Shown here: piece by piece, positions 27,210-35,649 of the stretch
How the letters are laid out: each line of letters opens with the position of its first letter
How positions within the stretch are numbered: position 1 is the stretch's first letter
NCBI RefSeq assembly: GCF_001510715.1
Contig: NZ_LMTJ01000001.1
Coordinates: 294,471 to 358,470, forward strand
Origin: Bacillus sp. FJAT-29814
GTDB taxonomy: Bacteria; Bacillota; Bacilli; Bacillales; Cytobacillaceae
Length of the DNA stretch: 64,000 nt
Direction of reading: 5' to 3'
The notes under the pieces: generated by a model
What the model saw: only the letters and a program-made list of their open reading frames with translations
The model's database searches: none
Told to the model about the DNA's origin: nothing
Position numbers and translations under genes: made by a program

Positions 27210-28796
27210 ATGTACAGTGGAACCGAAACATTTGGAAAACTAGTTGAACACCGTGCGTCCGCCAAACCCCACACGAGATTTGTCCGCTTCGAACAGGAGG
27301 ATGTTACCTATCATCAGTTCAATTGTAATGGGAATAAAGTGGCCCATTATCTCACCGATTTGGGACTCACAAAAGGTCAAACCTGTGCTTCGATGCTTCC
27401 AAATTGTCCGGAAGCTTTATATACATGGCTAGGCTTGGCTAAGATTGGTGTAATGGAAGTACCTATTAATGTTGCTTTCCGTGGGCACCTGCTGACGTAT
27501 ATTTTAAATAAAGCTGAGTGTCAAGCCATTATCATTTCTTCACAATGGGTTGATCGATTAATTGATATACTAGACAATCTCACCCATCTCCGTCATGTCA
27601 TTGTGGTAGGAGATACTGAAAAAGCAGTTCCAGGTCTGATTTCTACTCATTCCTTTGCTACTATGCTTGAAAAAGCAAGTGATGCACCTATAGAGGTAGA
27701 GATTAAACCAACCGACCCTTCCATCATCCTGTTTACTTCGGGAACGACAGGGCCATCCAAGGGAGTTGTCCTCACCCATCGGTCTAATTTTAAGAATGCT
27801 TCAAACTGTTGTGATGTCATGAAGTATGGTCCCAATGACCGATTGTTTACTGTATTCCCGCTATTTCATGCAAATGCCCGTTATACGACCGTTATGGCAG
27901 CGCTTTTAGCTGATTGCGATGTTGTTTTACATGATAAGTTCTCTGCATCAAGATTCTGGGATATTTGCCGTATCGAGAAAATAACCGCCTTTAATTTCAT
28001 GGGATCATTGATCACCATCCTTATGAAACAGCCTGAACGCCCCGAAGATAGAGAACATTTCGTACGGAAGGCTTTCGGTGGACCAACTCCACTCGACCTA
28101 TATGATGACTTCCAAGACCGATACGGTGTTCAAATCAGTGAAATATATGGTTTAACTGAGGGTGGAACAGTAACCAACAACCCATCCGAATCCTTCCGCA
28201 AGGGCTCTTGTGGAATAGCCGCTCCTTATTATGAGGTTGAGATTCATGATGAAGAGGATAATCCATGCCCGCCAGGTGTAGCTGGAGAAATCGTTGTCAG
28301 ACCGAAAGAACCTGGCATCATGTTTACAGAATACTATAAGATGCCGGAAGCCACGTTAAAAACCTGGCAAAATTTATGGTTACATACTGGGGACCGGGGC
28401 CGAATGGACAAAGATGGATATATCTATTTTATCGATCGGCAAAAAGATGCTATCAGAAGACGTGGTGAAAACATTTCCTCCTTTGAAGTGGAAGTAGTTC
28501 TTAATGATCATCCAAAGGTCCTTGATTCAGCCGCAATTGGTGTTCCATCAGAGCTGGGTGAAGAAGAAGTGTTGGCTGTTGTCATTGTAAAAGAAGGGGA
28601 AGAGCTAACACCAGTGGAACTGCTGGATTTTTGTCAGCCACGAATGGCTTACTTTGCCCTCCCTCGCTTTGTAAGATTCGTGTCAGAATTCCCTCGGACG
28701 CCTTCTCAAAGAGTTCAAAAATACAAGCTGCGCGAAGAAGGCATTACGAACGACACATGGGATCGTGAACGTGTCGGATATCAAGTGTTTCGTTAA
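27210..28796 (+). CDS. AMP-forming acyl-CoA ligase, CaiC-like group (1)
   Basis: Activates a carboxylic acid through its adenylate to the CoA thioester. The 528-residue protein has the P-loop FTSGTTGPSKGVVLTH, FPLFHANARYTT, EIYGLTEGG, HTGDRGRMDKDGYIYFIDR and RRRGENISSFEVE. The last catalytic motif reads PRTPSQRVQKYKLR, so the usual lysine of the GK pair is Arg501. The closest relative in the window is 53716-55305, which shares this change. AAAAGGAG lies 7 nt before the ATG at 27210; an earlier in-frame ATG at 27180 lacks such a site. Probably in one operon with the flanking SDR genes. Confidence 0.9.
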   Translation: MYSGTETFGKLVEHRASAKPHTRFVRFEQEDVTYHQFNCNGNKVAHYLTDLGLTKGQTCASMLPNCPEALYTWLGLAKIGVMEVPINVAFRGHLLTYILNKAECQAIIISSQWVDRLIDILDNLTHLRHVIVVGDTEKAVPGLISTHSFATMLEKASDAPIEVEIKPTDPSIILFTSGTTGPSKGVVLTHRSNFKNASNCCDVMKYGPNDRLFTVFPLFHANARYTTVMAALLADCDVVLHDKFSASRFWDICRIEKITAFNFMGSLITILMKQPERPEDREHFVRKAFGGPTPLDLYDDFQDRYGVQISEIYGLTEGGTVTNNPSESFRKGSCGIAAPYYEVEIHDEEDNPCPPGVAGEIVVRPKEPGIMFTEYYKMPEATLKTWQNLWLHTGDRGRMDKDGYIYFIDRQKDAIRRRGENISSFEVEVVLNDHPKVLDSAAIGVPSELGEEEVLAVVIVKEGEELTPVELLDFCQPRMAYFALPRFVRFVSEFPRTPSQRVQKYKLREEGITNDTWDRERVGYQVFR

Positions 28797-28840
28797 TTTG
28801 TAACGTGTAAATTATTAATCTATTAAGGGGTGAAGTAGTA

Positions 28841-29611
28841 ATGGAAAACATTAATAAACAAAAACGAATTGTCATTTTTGGAGGAAGCGGTGCACAAGGT
28901 GGTGCAATTTCAACGAAGCTTGCTGAAAATGCAGCGATTACGATTGCCTATAGAACCAATAAGGAAAAAGCAGAAGCAACAGCTAAAGCGATCCGTGAGG
29001 CAGGCGGCAAAGCTGAAATTGGTAAAGTTGAGATCACTGATCCCGAATCTGTCCGTTCCTTTTACAACTTAGTAGAAGACCAATGGGGTGGAATTGATTC
29101 TATCGTTTCCGCAACCGGCACACCATTTAAAATTAAGAAAATTACAGATTATGATGATGATTTATTTCGCTCCATCATCGAAACAGATGTGATTGGCACC
29201 TATAATATTTTAAAGCACGGAATTCCACTACTCCAGCAAGAGGGGGGAGGCTCGATTGTCCTTTTTCTAACCAATGTGATTAGCAGGACCATTGAATATG
29301 ATGGAATGTCTACGATTCCAAAAATGGCTGTCGAAGGACTGCTGCGCATGGCTGCACGTGAATATGGCCCAGATGGGATTCGGGTGAATGGGGTCGCTCC
29401 GGGGGTAACCGAAACGAACAGTATTCATAAGAAATTCGATGCAGGAGATGACATTACTCGAAATCTAGTAAATAGCGTTCTTGCTCAAACTCCACTATCA
29501 CGTAGAGGGCAGCTAAGAGAAATAGCCGATGTCGTGGACTTCCTTGTATCCGATGCTTCCAGCTATGTAAATGGTCAAATTATTAACGTTGATGGTGGTT
29601 TTAGCGCGTAA
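28841..29611 (+). CDS. Atypical SDR protein without the YxxxK motif (2)
   Basis: A 256-residue Rossmann-fold protein of the SDR superfamily: GGSGAQGGAIS replaces the usual TGxxxGIG and SATG replaces NNAG. At the active site the expected Tyr four residues before the Lys is Ser157. The only tyrosine nearby is Tyr153, giving Y-x7-K161, reminiscent of the spacing in enoyl-thioester reductases (Y-x6-K). The remaining blocks (VNGVAPGVTETNS, SYVNGQIINVDGG) are normal. It may be an enoyl reductase-like enzyme or a non-canonical dehydrogenase. AAGGGGTGAAG lies upstream of the ATG; the gene is 44 nt after the ligase. Confidence 0.85.
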   Translation: MENINKQKRIVIFGGSGAQGGAISTKLAENAAITIAYRTNKEKAEATAKAIREAGGKAEIGKVEITDPESVRSFYNLVEDQWGGIDSIVSATGTPFKIKKITDYDDDLFRSIIETDVIGTYNILKHGIPLLQQEGGGSIVLFLTNVISRTIEYDGMSTIPKMAVEGLLRMAAREYGPDGIRVNGVAPGVTETNSIHKKFDAGDDITRNLVNSVLAQTPLSRRGQLREIADVVDFLVSDASSYVNGQIINVDGGFSA

Positions 29612-29630
29612 TAAATAAATAAATAAATAA
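29611..29630 (+). repeat. (ATAA)5 microsatellite between SDR genes
   Basis: Five perfect ATAA units begin inside the stop codon of the atypical SDR gene and end just before the ribosome binding site of the next SDR gene. Confidence 0.9.
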
Positions 29631-29643
29631 AGAGGTGGACAAA

Positions 29644-30420
29644 GTGAAGATTGATTATACCGGCAAGGTTGCATTAGTGACAGGAGGAGCATCAGGGATT
29701 GGCAGGTCTATATGTATAGAGTTTGCCAAAGCAGGTGCAGATGTAGTTTGTGTTGATATTGACCAAAAGATGGGGGAGGAGACGGTATCCCGGATTAAAA
29801 AGGAAGGAAGGGAAGGCCTCTTCATCAATGCTGATGTTTCCAATTCTTCCGATGTAAAAAATTATGTGAATCAAACCATCGCCCGCTTCAATCGAATTGA
29901 TGTTTTCTCTAATAACGCAGGTTGGGAGGGGGTTATCAAGCCTACGACAGAGTATCCGGAAGAAGTATTCAACAAAGTGATGGATATTAATGTCAGAGGC
30001 GTATTCTTAGGGTTGAAATATGTATTACCTGAAATGATTCGTCAAAGAAGTGGAGCGATCATTAACACTGCTTCGGCCGCAGGACTGGTCGGTTCTCCTG
30101 GGTTTGTTGCCTATACTGCGAGTAAACACGCTGTGATAGGAATGACAAAGACAGTTGCACTCGAAGTTGCACGGGAAGGGATTCGTGTAAATGCCATTTG
30201 TCCTGGTGCTGTTCATACCCGTATGATGCGTTCCATCGAGAAAGGGGTCTCTCCATCCGATCCGGAAGCTTTCTTATCATCACGGGAAAAAGCGATTCCA
30301 GATGGCAGGTATGCCGAGGCTATAGAGATTGCACATAAAGTTCTTTTCCTAGGATCCGAATTTGCATCTCATATGACGGGCCACTATTTGGCTATTGATG
30401 GGGGTGCTTTAGCAAATTAA
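29644..30420 (+). CDS. SDR family oxidoreductase (3)
   Basis: A canonical SDR of 258 residues with TGGASGIG near residue 13, NNAG, NTASAAG (Ser) and YTASK (Tyr/Lys). CVDID after the second strand points to NAD(H). PGAVHTRMMRSIEKG is the substrate-loop region. The GTG at 29644 lies 5 nt after AGAGGTGG and is preferred over the in-frame GTG at 29635, which falls inside the site. It is the last gene of the reductase-SDR-ligase-SDR-SDR series. An inverted repeat and a new promoter follow. Confidence 0.9.
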   Translation: MKIDYTGKVALVTGGASGIGRSICIEFAKAGADVVCVDIDQKMGEETVSRIKKEGREGLFINADVSNSSDVKNYVNQTIARFNRIDVFSNNAGWEGVIKPTTEYPEEVFNKVMDINVRGVFLGLKYVLPEMIRQRSGAIINTASAAGLVGSPGFVAYTASKHAVIGMTKTVALEVAREGIRVNAICPGAVHTRMMRSIEKGVSPSDPEAFLSSREKAIPDGRYAEAIEIAHKVLFLGSEFASHMTGHYLAIDGGALAN

Positions 30421-30475
30421 TAAAAGGGGATAAAACGTTTGCTGTAAATGTCCATGGATTTTTTTGTTGCTCAAA

Positions 30476-30553
30476 AGGTAATGACATATAGAGTAGGGCG
30501 ACGGACATATTAGTATCGTTCCATTTGGAGTTTAAGTACTCATGTCATTACCT
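30476..30553. repeat. 78-bp inverted repeat element
   Basis: AGGTAATGACAT (30476-30487) pairs with ATGTCATTACCT (30542-30553), and an inner GAGTA pairs with TACTC. The ~40-nt centre contains GGACATATTAGTATCGTTCC. There is no T-run, so it is not a standard terminator. It could be a small structured RNA, a processing site or a miniature mobile-element relic. Confidence 0.65.
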
Positions 30554-30603
30554 AAATCTAAATAAATGAATAACCTTCTGTCGTAATGATGCAAGGATGT
30601 AGC

Positions 30604-30632
30604 TTGATACATACTGAATATTCAGATATAAT
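30604..30632 (+). promoter_or_regulatory. Sigma-A promoter with a spacer palindrome
   Basis: TTGATA (30604-30609), 17-nt spacer, TATAAT (30627-30632). The spacer holds the perfect palindrome CTGAATATTCAG (30614-30625), a likely operator of a type different from the 11 island sites. It drives the ligase at 30719. Confidence 0.7.
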
Positions 30633-30718
30633 TATTTCCATAAAATGATGGGATTGGGAAAATATGATTATTTATTTCTTTTAAACGAAGGTTATGACCA
30701 AAATAGAGGAGTGGATAA

Positions 30719-32278
30719 ATGATGGAATATCAAAGAGCAAAGCAATTATTAGCTGATGAAATGTTAAATAGATCAGCCCGTCGATTTCCTCAAAAAACTG
30801 CCTTAGTTCATAATAATACCCGTATGACATATGGGATGCTTCAAAGCAGGGTTGACAACATAGCCGGATGGTTCCAATCAAGGGGAATATTCAAGGGCGA
30901 TAAAGTAGGCGTACTACTCTATAATTCTATCGAATTTATTGAGGTACTTTTTGCTTTAGCTCGAATCGGGGCCGTCATTGTCCCTGTAAACTTTAGATTG
31001 CAAAAAAGTGAAGTAGAGTACATATTGGGTAATTCCGATGTTAAAATGCTCGTAGCTCATGATGATTTTACCTATGTAATAAAGGAAATTCGCAGTAAAC
31101 TTCCAAAATTATCAGGCGTGGTCATTGTTAATCCCTCTGATGCATTAAAGGAGGATGGATTCTTATTTTATGATAGCATGTTTAAAAGCACGTTAAAGCC
31201 GAAACTGGAATATCTGGATGATGACGATGACTTGCTTATCGTGTATACCTCCGGAACAACAGGAAGGCCTAAAGGGGCTGTATTGACTCACAAAAATGCA
31301 TTTATGAATGCTGTTAATATGACACTAGAATGTGGACTTACCAAAGATGAAGTTCAGCTCATTACCACCCCGCTGTTTCATGTCGGCGGAATTTCTGCTA
31401 TGACCATGATTGTTTTAGTTGGCGGGACGTCCATTATACATAGTAAATTTGACCCCAATGCTATACTGGAAACATTTGATGCAGAGAAGGTATCATATGC
31501 CTTTATGGTTCCGTCAATGTGGAATTTATTACTACAAGTTCCTAATTTTCAAGAATATCATGTTGGGAGTATACGAGTTATTTGCACAGCTGCTGCCACT
31601 ACACCACTTGAGCTTAAGAAAAAATTGATGGAACACTTTCCAAATGCAAGCGTTTACGATACTTTTGGGCATACGGAGACCTTTAGTACTTCCACATTGA
31701 AGGCTGGTGATTCTCTCATTAAATCCGGGTCTGTTGGGCTTCCATTTTCAAATATAGAAGTAAGGGTAGTAGATGAAGATATGAATGATTGCTGTCCGGG
31801 GGAAGTGGGAGAAATCATTTATCGAGGACCCACTGTTATGAAGGAATACTATAATAACTCGGCTGCTACTGAAGAAGCCTTTAAAGGTGGTTGGTTTCAT
31901 AGTGGCGACCTCGTTACCTATGACGAAGATGGGTATCTCACAGTGGTAGATCGTAAAAAGGACATGATTATTAGCGGTGGGGAGAATATTTATCCGAAGG
32001 AAATTGAGGAAGTATTATATACACACCCAGATATCTTTGAAGCAGCAGTAGTTGGTGTACCAGATGAAAAGTGGGGTGAAACGGTAAAAGCATATATCGT
32101 CCCAAAACCAGGAAAGAAACTGTCTGAACAGGATATTATTCACTATTGTGCCGAAAGAATTGCCAGCTATAAAAAACCGCGCTATGTTGAATTTTTAGAA
32201 GAGTTACCAAGGAATGCTTCAGGAAAAATTTTAAAGACAAAACTAAGATCCTATGCTGATAATTTTGAAAAGTTATAA
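30719..32278 (+). CDS. AMP-forming acyl-CoA ligase (2)
   Basis: A 519-residue fatty-acyl-CoA-synthetase-like enzyme with all core motifs intact: YTSGTTGRPKGAVLTH, TPLFHVGGISAM, YDTFGHTETFSTS (adenine-binding region, where most relatives have YGxTE), SGDLVTYDEDGYLTVVDRKKDMIISGGENIYPKEIEE, and the catalytic lysine in PRNASGKILKTKLR. It is probably specific for a medium-chain or cyclic acid. The ATG follows AGAGGAG. It has its own promoter and is separated from the next SDR by a further promoter and operator. Confidence 0.92.
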   Translation: MMEYQRAKQLLADEMLNRSARRFPQKTALVHNNTRMTYGMLQSRVDNIAGWFQSRGIFKGDKVGVLLYNSIEFIEVLFALARIGAVIVPVNFRLQKSEVEYILGNSDVKMLVAHDDFTYVIKEIRSKLPKLSGVVIVNPSDALKEDGFLFYDSMFKSTLKPKLEYLDDDDDLLIVYTSGTTGRPKGAVLTHKNAFMNAVNMTLECGLTKDEVQLITTPLFHVGGISAMTMIVLVGGTSIIHSKFDPNAILETFDAEKVSYAFMVPSMWNLLLQVPNFQEYHVGSIRVICTAAATTPLELKKKLMEHFPNASVYDTFGHTETFSTSTLKAGDSLIKSGSVGLPFSNIEVRVVDEDMNDCCPGEVGEIIYRGPTVMKEYYNNSAATEEAFKGGWFHSGDLVTYDEDGYLTVVDRKKDMIISGGENIYPKEIEEVLYTHPDIFEAAVVGVPDEKWGETVKAYIVPKPGKKLSEQDIIHYCAERIASYKKPRYVEFLEELPRNASGKILKTKLRSYADNFEKL

Positions 32279-32293
32279 TATTCAATATTCAAA

Positions 32294-32323
32294 TTGACAA
32301 GAACGATAGCTGGGACTTAAAAT
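32294..32323 (+). promoter_or_regulatory. Sigma-A promoter for SDR 4 / ligase 3
   Basis: TTGACA (32294-32299), 18-nt spacer, TAAAAT (32318-32323). Operator 5 starts 6 nt downstream of the -10. Confidence 0.7.
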
Positions 32324-32329
32324 TAATTA

Positions 32330-32343
32330 TGAAAGTTGATTCA
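32330..32343. promoter_or_regulatory. Island operator 5
   Basis: TGAAAGTTGATTCA, placed across the expected transcription start, ideal for a repressor. Confidence 0.65.
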
Positions 32344-32405
32344 CTTTTCGTTTATATCCAAAGTAATATCAAAGATCATAATTAATTAGTAGGAGGTTTA
32401 CTGAA

Positions 32406-33167
32406 TTGGAAACAATCTTTGATTTAACGGGAAAAGTCGCCTTAGTTACGGGCGGGAGCCGTGGAATAGGTAAAGAAATTGTAAACACATTTGCAGCCCA
32501 GGGAGCCACAGTTGTCATTGCAAGCAGAAATATAGATGACTGTAACAATGCTGCAGAAGAGGTTATTCAAAAGGGCGGGAAGGCATTAGGTGTAAGATGT
32601 GACATAGCTAATTTAGAAGAAATTACAAACTTGTATAAAACGGTTGTTGAGGAATTTGGGCAATTGGATATTGTAGTAAACAATGCCGGTGTAAGTATTA
32701 CGAAGCCATCTGTTGAAGTTACCAGTGATGATTGGGATTTTATGTTTAACATTAATATTAAGGGATTATTCTTTTCCTGTCAGGAAGCAGCAAAAATCAT
32801 GATGGAACAAGGGAACGGTAAGATTATTAACGTTTCCTCAATCGGCGGCTTGAAGACGTTTAAACGTATTGCCCCATATGGTGCAAGTAAGGCGGCTGTC
32901 ATACATTTAACAAAATCACTAGCCTCGGAATGGGCCAGATATGGAATCTTTGTTAATGGTATTGCTCCAGGACTAATTAGTACCGATATCAATACGGAAG
33001 AAATTGGAGATGAACATCTGCTACAGAAAATGCTGAAAATGATCCCACTACGAAAATTAGGAGCGCCAAGTGATATTGCCTATATTGCCCTTTACTTAGC
33101 TTCCGATGCCTCTAATTTCATGACGGGCCAAACCATTAGTATTGATGGCGGTGTTACAGCTGAATAG
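32406..33167 (+). CDS. SDR family oxidoreductase (4)
   Basis: A canonical SDR, 253 residues: TGGSRGIG near residue 13, NNAG, NVSSIGG (Ser), YGASK (Tyr/Lys), APGLISTDI, and the C-terminal GQTISIDGG. The NADP-type basic residue ASRN after the second strand suggests a preference for NADP(H). The TTG start is supported by AGGAGG 9 nt upstream. It is followed 25 nt later by a ligase gene, with which it should be cotranscribed from the operator-5 promoter. Confidence 0.9.
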   Translation: METIFDLTGKVALVTGGSRGIGKEIVNTFAAQGATVVIASRNIDDCNNAAEEVIQKGGKALGVRCDIANLEEITNLYKTVVEEFGQLDIVVNNAGVSITKPSVEVTSDDWDFMFNINIKGLFFSCQEAAKIMMEQGNGKIINVSSIGGLKTFKRIAPYGASKAAVIHLTKSLASEWARYGIFVNGIAPGLISTDINTEEIGDEHLLQKMLKMIPLRKLGAPSDIAYIALYLASDASNFMTGQTISIDGGVTAE

Positions 33168-33192
33168 GTTGGTGATTTAAAGGAGGAATAGG

Positions 33193-34701
33193 ATGAATAT
33201 CGTTGATTTATTAATTTCCACAGCCAATCGGTTACCTAATCAGCCTGCCATTAAATTTCAAAACCAACTCATAACATACGAAGAGTTAATAAAAGATGTT
33301 TTACGTTTGGCTGATGGGCTGAACCGAAAAGGGTTTAGGAGAAATACAAATATTGGTTTAATGATGCAAAACTCCCCTGAATATATCATTTCTTACTATG
33401 CTATATTATCAATCGGAGCAACGGTAGTACCCATTAATCCTTTATTTAAAGCAAATGAAGTAACCTTTATACTTCATAATTCTGATTCAGTTGGTATTTT
33501 AACAGATGGTCTAGGAATTTCTACGGTCTTGGAAATACAAAATGAAGTTAAGACACTAGAAAAAGTAGTTTGTTTCGAAAAGAATATCAATCTGAAAAAA
33601 GTTATAAAAGGGCATGACCTGCTACAATCGGGAGCTGACTTTCTACCGGTTCGGTGCAATCCAGATGATACAGCACACATTATTTATACTTCAGGTACAA
33701 CAGGCCGTCCCAAAGGGGTCATGATTACACACGCAAACTTGAATTGGCTTTCCATAACTGAAGCAGCCATTTTACAAGTATCCTCTAATGATCGTGTCCT
33801 TTGTACTTTGCCGTTATTTCATGTCTATGGAAATCTTCAATGCATGCTGGCTCCCTTTGTACAAGGCGCAACTGTTCAAATAATAGAACGGTTTCATGCT
33901 GATGATGTCCTTGAAACCATTGTTAATGAAAAAATCACTATGTACTTTGGTGTACCAACTATGTACACCATGTTAGTCCAATCTCCTATTATAAGTGATT
34001 TGAATTTTTCTACGTTAAGAATTTGCGCGTCGGGCGGAGCCAGTATCTCAACCGAAGTAATCAAAAAGGTAAAGGACCTGATGAAAGTTGATATTTTGGA
34101 AGGCTATGGTCAGACAGAAAGTACCGCTCAAATCACAACAAATCCCTACAAGGGTAAACAAAAAATAGGCTCGGTTGGCTTACCCATTCCAGGGGTAGAG
34201 GTCAAAATAATGAACGATGATAGAGTAGAGGTTATTCAGGGCGAAGTCGGTGAATTGGTGTTTAGGGGACCCAATGCAATGAAAGGTTACTATAATAACA
34301 CAACTGAGACAAATGAGGTGATTCAAGACGGTTGGGTCTACACTGGTGATTTTGCCTATCAAGATGAAGAGGGCTATCTTTATATTGTTGACAGGAAAAA
34401 GGATTTAATTATTCGTGGAGGTTATAATGTTTATCCCAGGGAAATAGAGGAGGTTCTGTATAAGCATGATGGCATTGTCGAATGTGCAGTCCTCGGGTTA
34501 GAGGACCAACGGTTAGGAGAAGAAGTAGCAGCTTTTATCGTTTGCAAATATGCTCTCAATGAAAATGATATAAAAGACCATTGTCAAAAATATCTGGTGC
34601 ATTATAAGATCCCGCGAATTATAAGATTTATAGATTCCCTGCCGAAATCCTCCATCGGAAAAATCTTAAAAAGAGAACTTACCGGAATAAATATTAATTG
34701 A
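33193..34701 (+). CDS. AMP-forming acyl-CoA ligase (3)
   Basis: A 502-residue acyl-CoA ligase with YTSGTTGRPKGVMITH, LPLFHVYGNLQCM, EGYGQTESTAQIT, TGDFAYQDEEGYLYIVDRKKDLIIRGGYNVYPREIEE and the catalytic lysine in PKSSIGKILKREL. It belongs to the fatty-acid/4-coumarate-type ligases. It differs clearly from the CaiC-like pair (27210, 53716) and less so from the ligase at 30719. AAAGGAGG lies 6 nt before the ATG. It is the last gene before the first tetR control region. Confidence 0.92.
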   Translation: MNIVDLLISTANRLPNQPAIKFQNQLITYEELIKDVLRLADGLNRKGFRRNTNIGLMMQNSPEYIISYYAILSIGATVVPINPLFKANEVTFILHNSDSVGILTDGLGISTVLEIQNEVKTLEKVVCFEKNINLKKVIKGHDLLQSGADFLPVRCNPDDTAHIIYTSGTTGRPKGVMITHANLNWLSITEAAILQVSSNDRVLCTLPLFHVYGNLQCMLAPFVQGATVQIIERFHADDVLETIVNEKITMYFGVPTMYTMLVQSPIISDLNFSTLRICASGGASISTEVIKKVKDLMKVDILEGYGQTESTAQITTNPYKGKQKIGSVGLPIPGVEVKIMNDDRVEVIQGEVGELVFRGPNAMKGYYNNTTETNEVIQDGWVYTGDFAYQDEEGYLYIVDRKKDLIIRGGYNVYPREIEEVLYKHDGIVECAVLGLEDQRLGEEVAAFIVCKYALNENDIKDHCQKYLVHYKIPRIIRFIDSLPKSSIGKILKRELTGININ

Positions 34702-34725
34702 ATTGTAAGCATTCGGAAAATAAAA

Positions 34726-34754
34726 TTGACAGCGCTTACCTGTTTATATAAAAT
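34726..34754 (+). promoter_or_regulatory. Promoter with overlapping cre-like box, tetR-1 leader
   Basis: TTGACA (34726-34731), 17-nt spacer, TAAAAT (34749-34754). TGACAGCGCTTACC at 34727-34740 fits the cre consensus at 13 of 14 positions and covers the -35 element, so CcpA could block polymerase here. Confidence 0.7.
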
Positions 34755-34759
34755 AAATT

Positions 34760-34773
34760 TGAAACCCGATTCA
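34760..34773. promoter_or_regulatory. Island operator 6
   Basis: TGAAACCCGATTCA, 5 nt after the -10 of the tetR-1 leader promoter. Confidence 0.55.
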
Positions 34774-34814
34774 AGTGTTGTAAATGGTTAGAAAGCAGCA
34801 ACCACTACAGGATT

Positions 34815-34838
34815 GTTTGTTAAACAAACTCTTTTTTT
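34815..34838 (+). terminator. Small terminator inside the tetR-1 leader
   Basis: GTTTG-TTAAA-CAAAC followed by TC and T7. It lies downstream of the leader promoter and upstream of tetR-1, so it may act as an attenuator or end readthrough from the ligase gene. The 5-bp AT-rich stem is weak. Confidence 0.45.
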
Positions 34839-34849
34839 ATCATAATAAT

Positions 34850-34863
34850 TGAAAGTTGATTCA
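34850..34863. promoter_or_regulatory. Island operator 7
   Basis: TGAAAGTTGATTCA, 31 nt before the tetR-1 start, consistent with autoregulation. Confidence 0.65.
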
Positions 34864-34893
34864 TATTATAATTTTTTGGAGGTGGCACCTTAA

Positions 34894-35490
34894 GTGTCAA
34901 TTGATCATCTCAAACCAAAAACCAATCGAGGAATACAGACTAGAAATAAGCTATTACGGTCTGCAGAATATATATTCGGGAAAAATGGATATCATCAAAG
35001 CAGTATTACGGAAATAACACAAAATGCTGGGGTTTCACTTGGGAATTTTTATACTTATTTTGAGTCCAAATATCAAATATTTGAAGCGCTTATTTGGGAG
35101 ATGCAACGGGAATTATTATTGTTTATCAAAGAAAGAACGGAAGGAATTGATAATAGGATTGAGATTGAAAGAGCAGGCTTTAAAGCCTTATTTGAATTTG
35201 TAAAAAAACGCCCCTATTGGTACAGTCTATTTCCTCAAGCAGAATTTGTAGATAAAGAACTGCATCGGAAGACGATGGAAAAATTTGCAAAGTCCTATAT
35301 TAACCGGATTGAAGAATCAATGGAAAAAGGGGAAATTAGAAGCCTTAATTCCGAAATGCTCGTTTACAGCTTCATGGGAATTACTAATTACCTAGGTATG
35401 AAATGGATATTATGGGATGGAAAAGAAATTGACGATAAATTAATTGATGACATTATGGATTTTGTCAAATTTGGCATTTCAGCGCCATAG
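34894..35490 (+). CDS. TetR/AcrR family regulator, twin 1
   Basis: A 198-residue one-component regulator. The N-terminal TetR helix-turn-helix (residues ~18-62: AEYIFGKNGYHQSSITEI, then AGVSLGNFYTYFESK) is followed by an all-helical ligand domain rich in aromatic residues (RPYWYSLFPQAEF, WILWDGKEI), suited to a hydrophobic or acyl-CoA ligand. The protein at 42325 is the same length and aligns without gaps; only 4 of 45 positions differ across the DNA-binding domain. The GTG start has GGAGGTGG 8 nt upstream. Operators 6 and 7 precede it, so it probably represses itself and the island promoters. Confidence 0.92.
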   Translation: MSIDHLKPKTNRGIQTRNKLLRSAEYIFGKNGYHQSSITEITQNAGVSLGNFYTYFESKYQIFEALIWEMQRELLLFIKERTEGIDNRIEIERAGFKALFEFVKKRPYWYSLFPQAEFVDKELHRKTMEKFAKSYINRIEESMEKGEIRSLNSEMLVYSFMGITNYLGMKWILWDGKEIDDKLIDDIMDFVKFGISAP

Positions 35491-35537
35491 TTTTGTAAAT
35501 TATATAGTTATAGGTTTCTTAAGATTCATAACTTGAG

Positions 35538-35572
35538 AGGAAAAGTAGATTCTTTGCAGTTTCACTTTTCCT
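35538..35572 (+). other. Hairpin between tetR-1 and dctP-2
   Basis: AGGAAAAGT / ACTTTTCCT, 9-bp stem and 17-nt loop, no following T-run. Either a poor terminator or an mRNA-stability element ahead of the binding-protein gene. Confidence 0.5.
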
Positions 35573-35649
35573 TCAGGCGTACAAGGTACTAAAAATTTTT
35601 ACCCTTATAATTCAGAATATTAAAAATATAGAAAAGAGGGGTGCGTTGG

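Noticed and set aside
24312..28796. Resemblance of flavin reductase, SDR and ligase to the bile-acid BaiCD, BaiA and BaiB set
   Set aside because: These are broad families; nothing visible is specific for bile acids, and the organism and the other island genes do not fit the anaerobic 7-dehydroxylation pathway.
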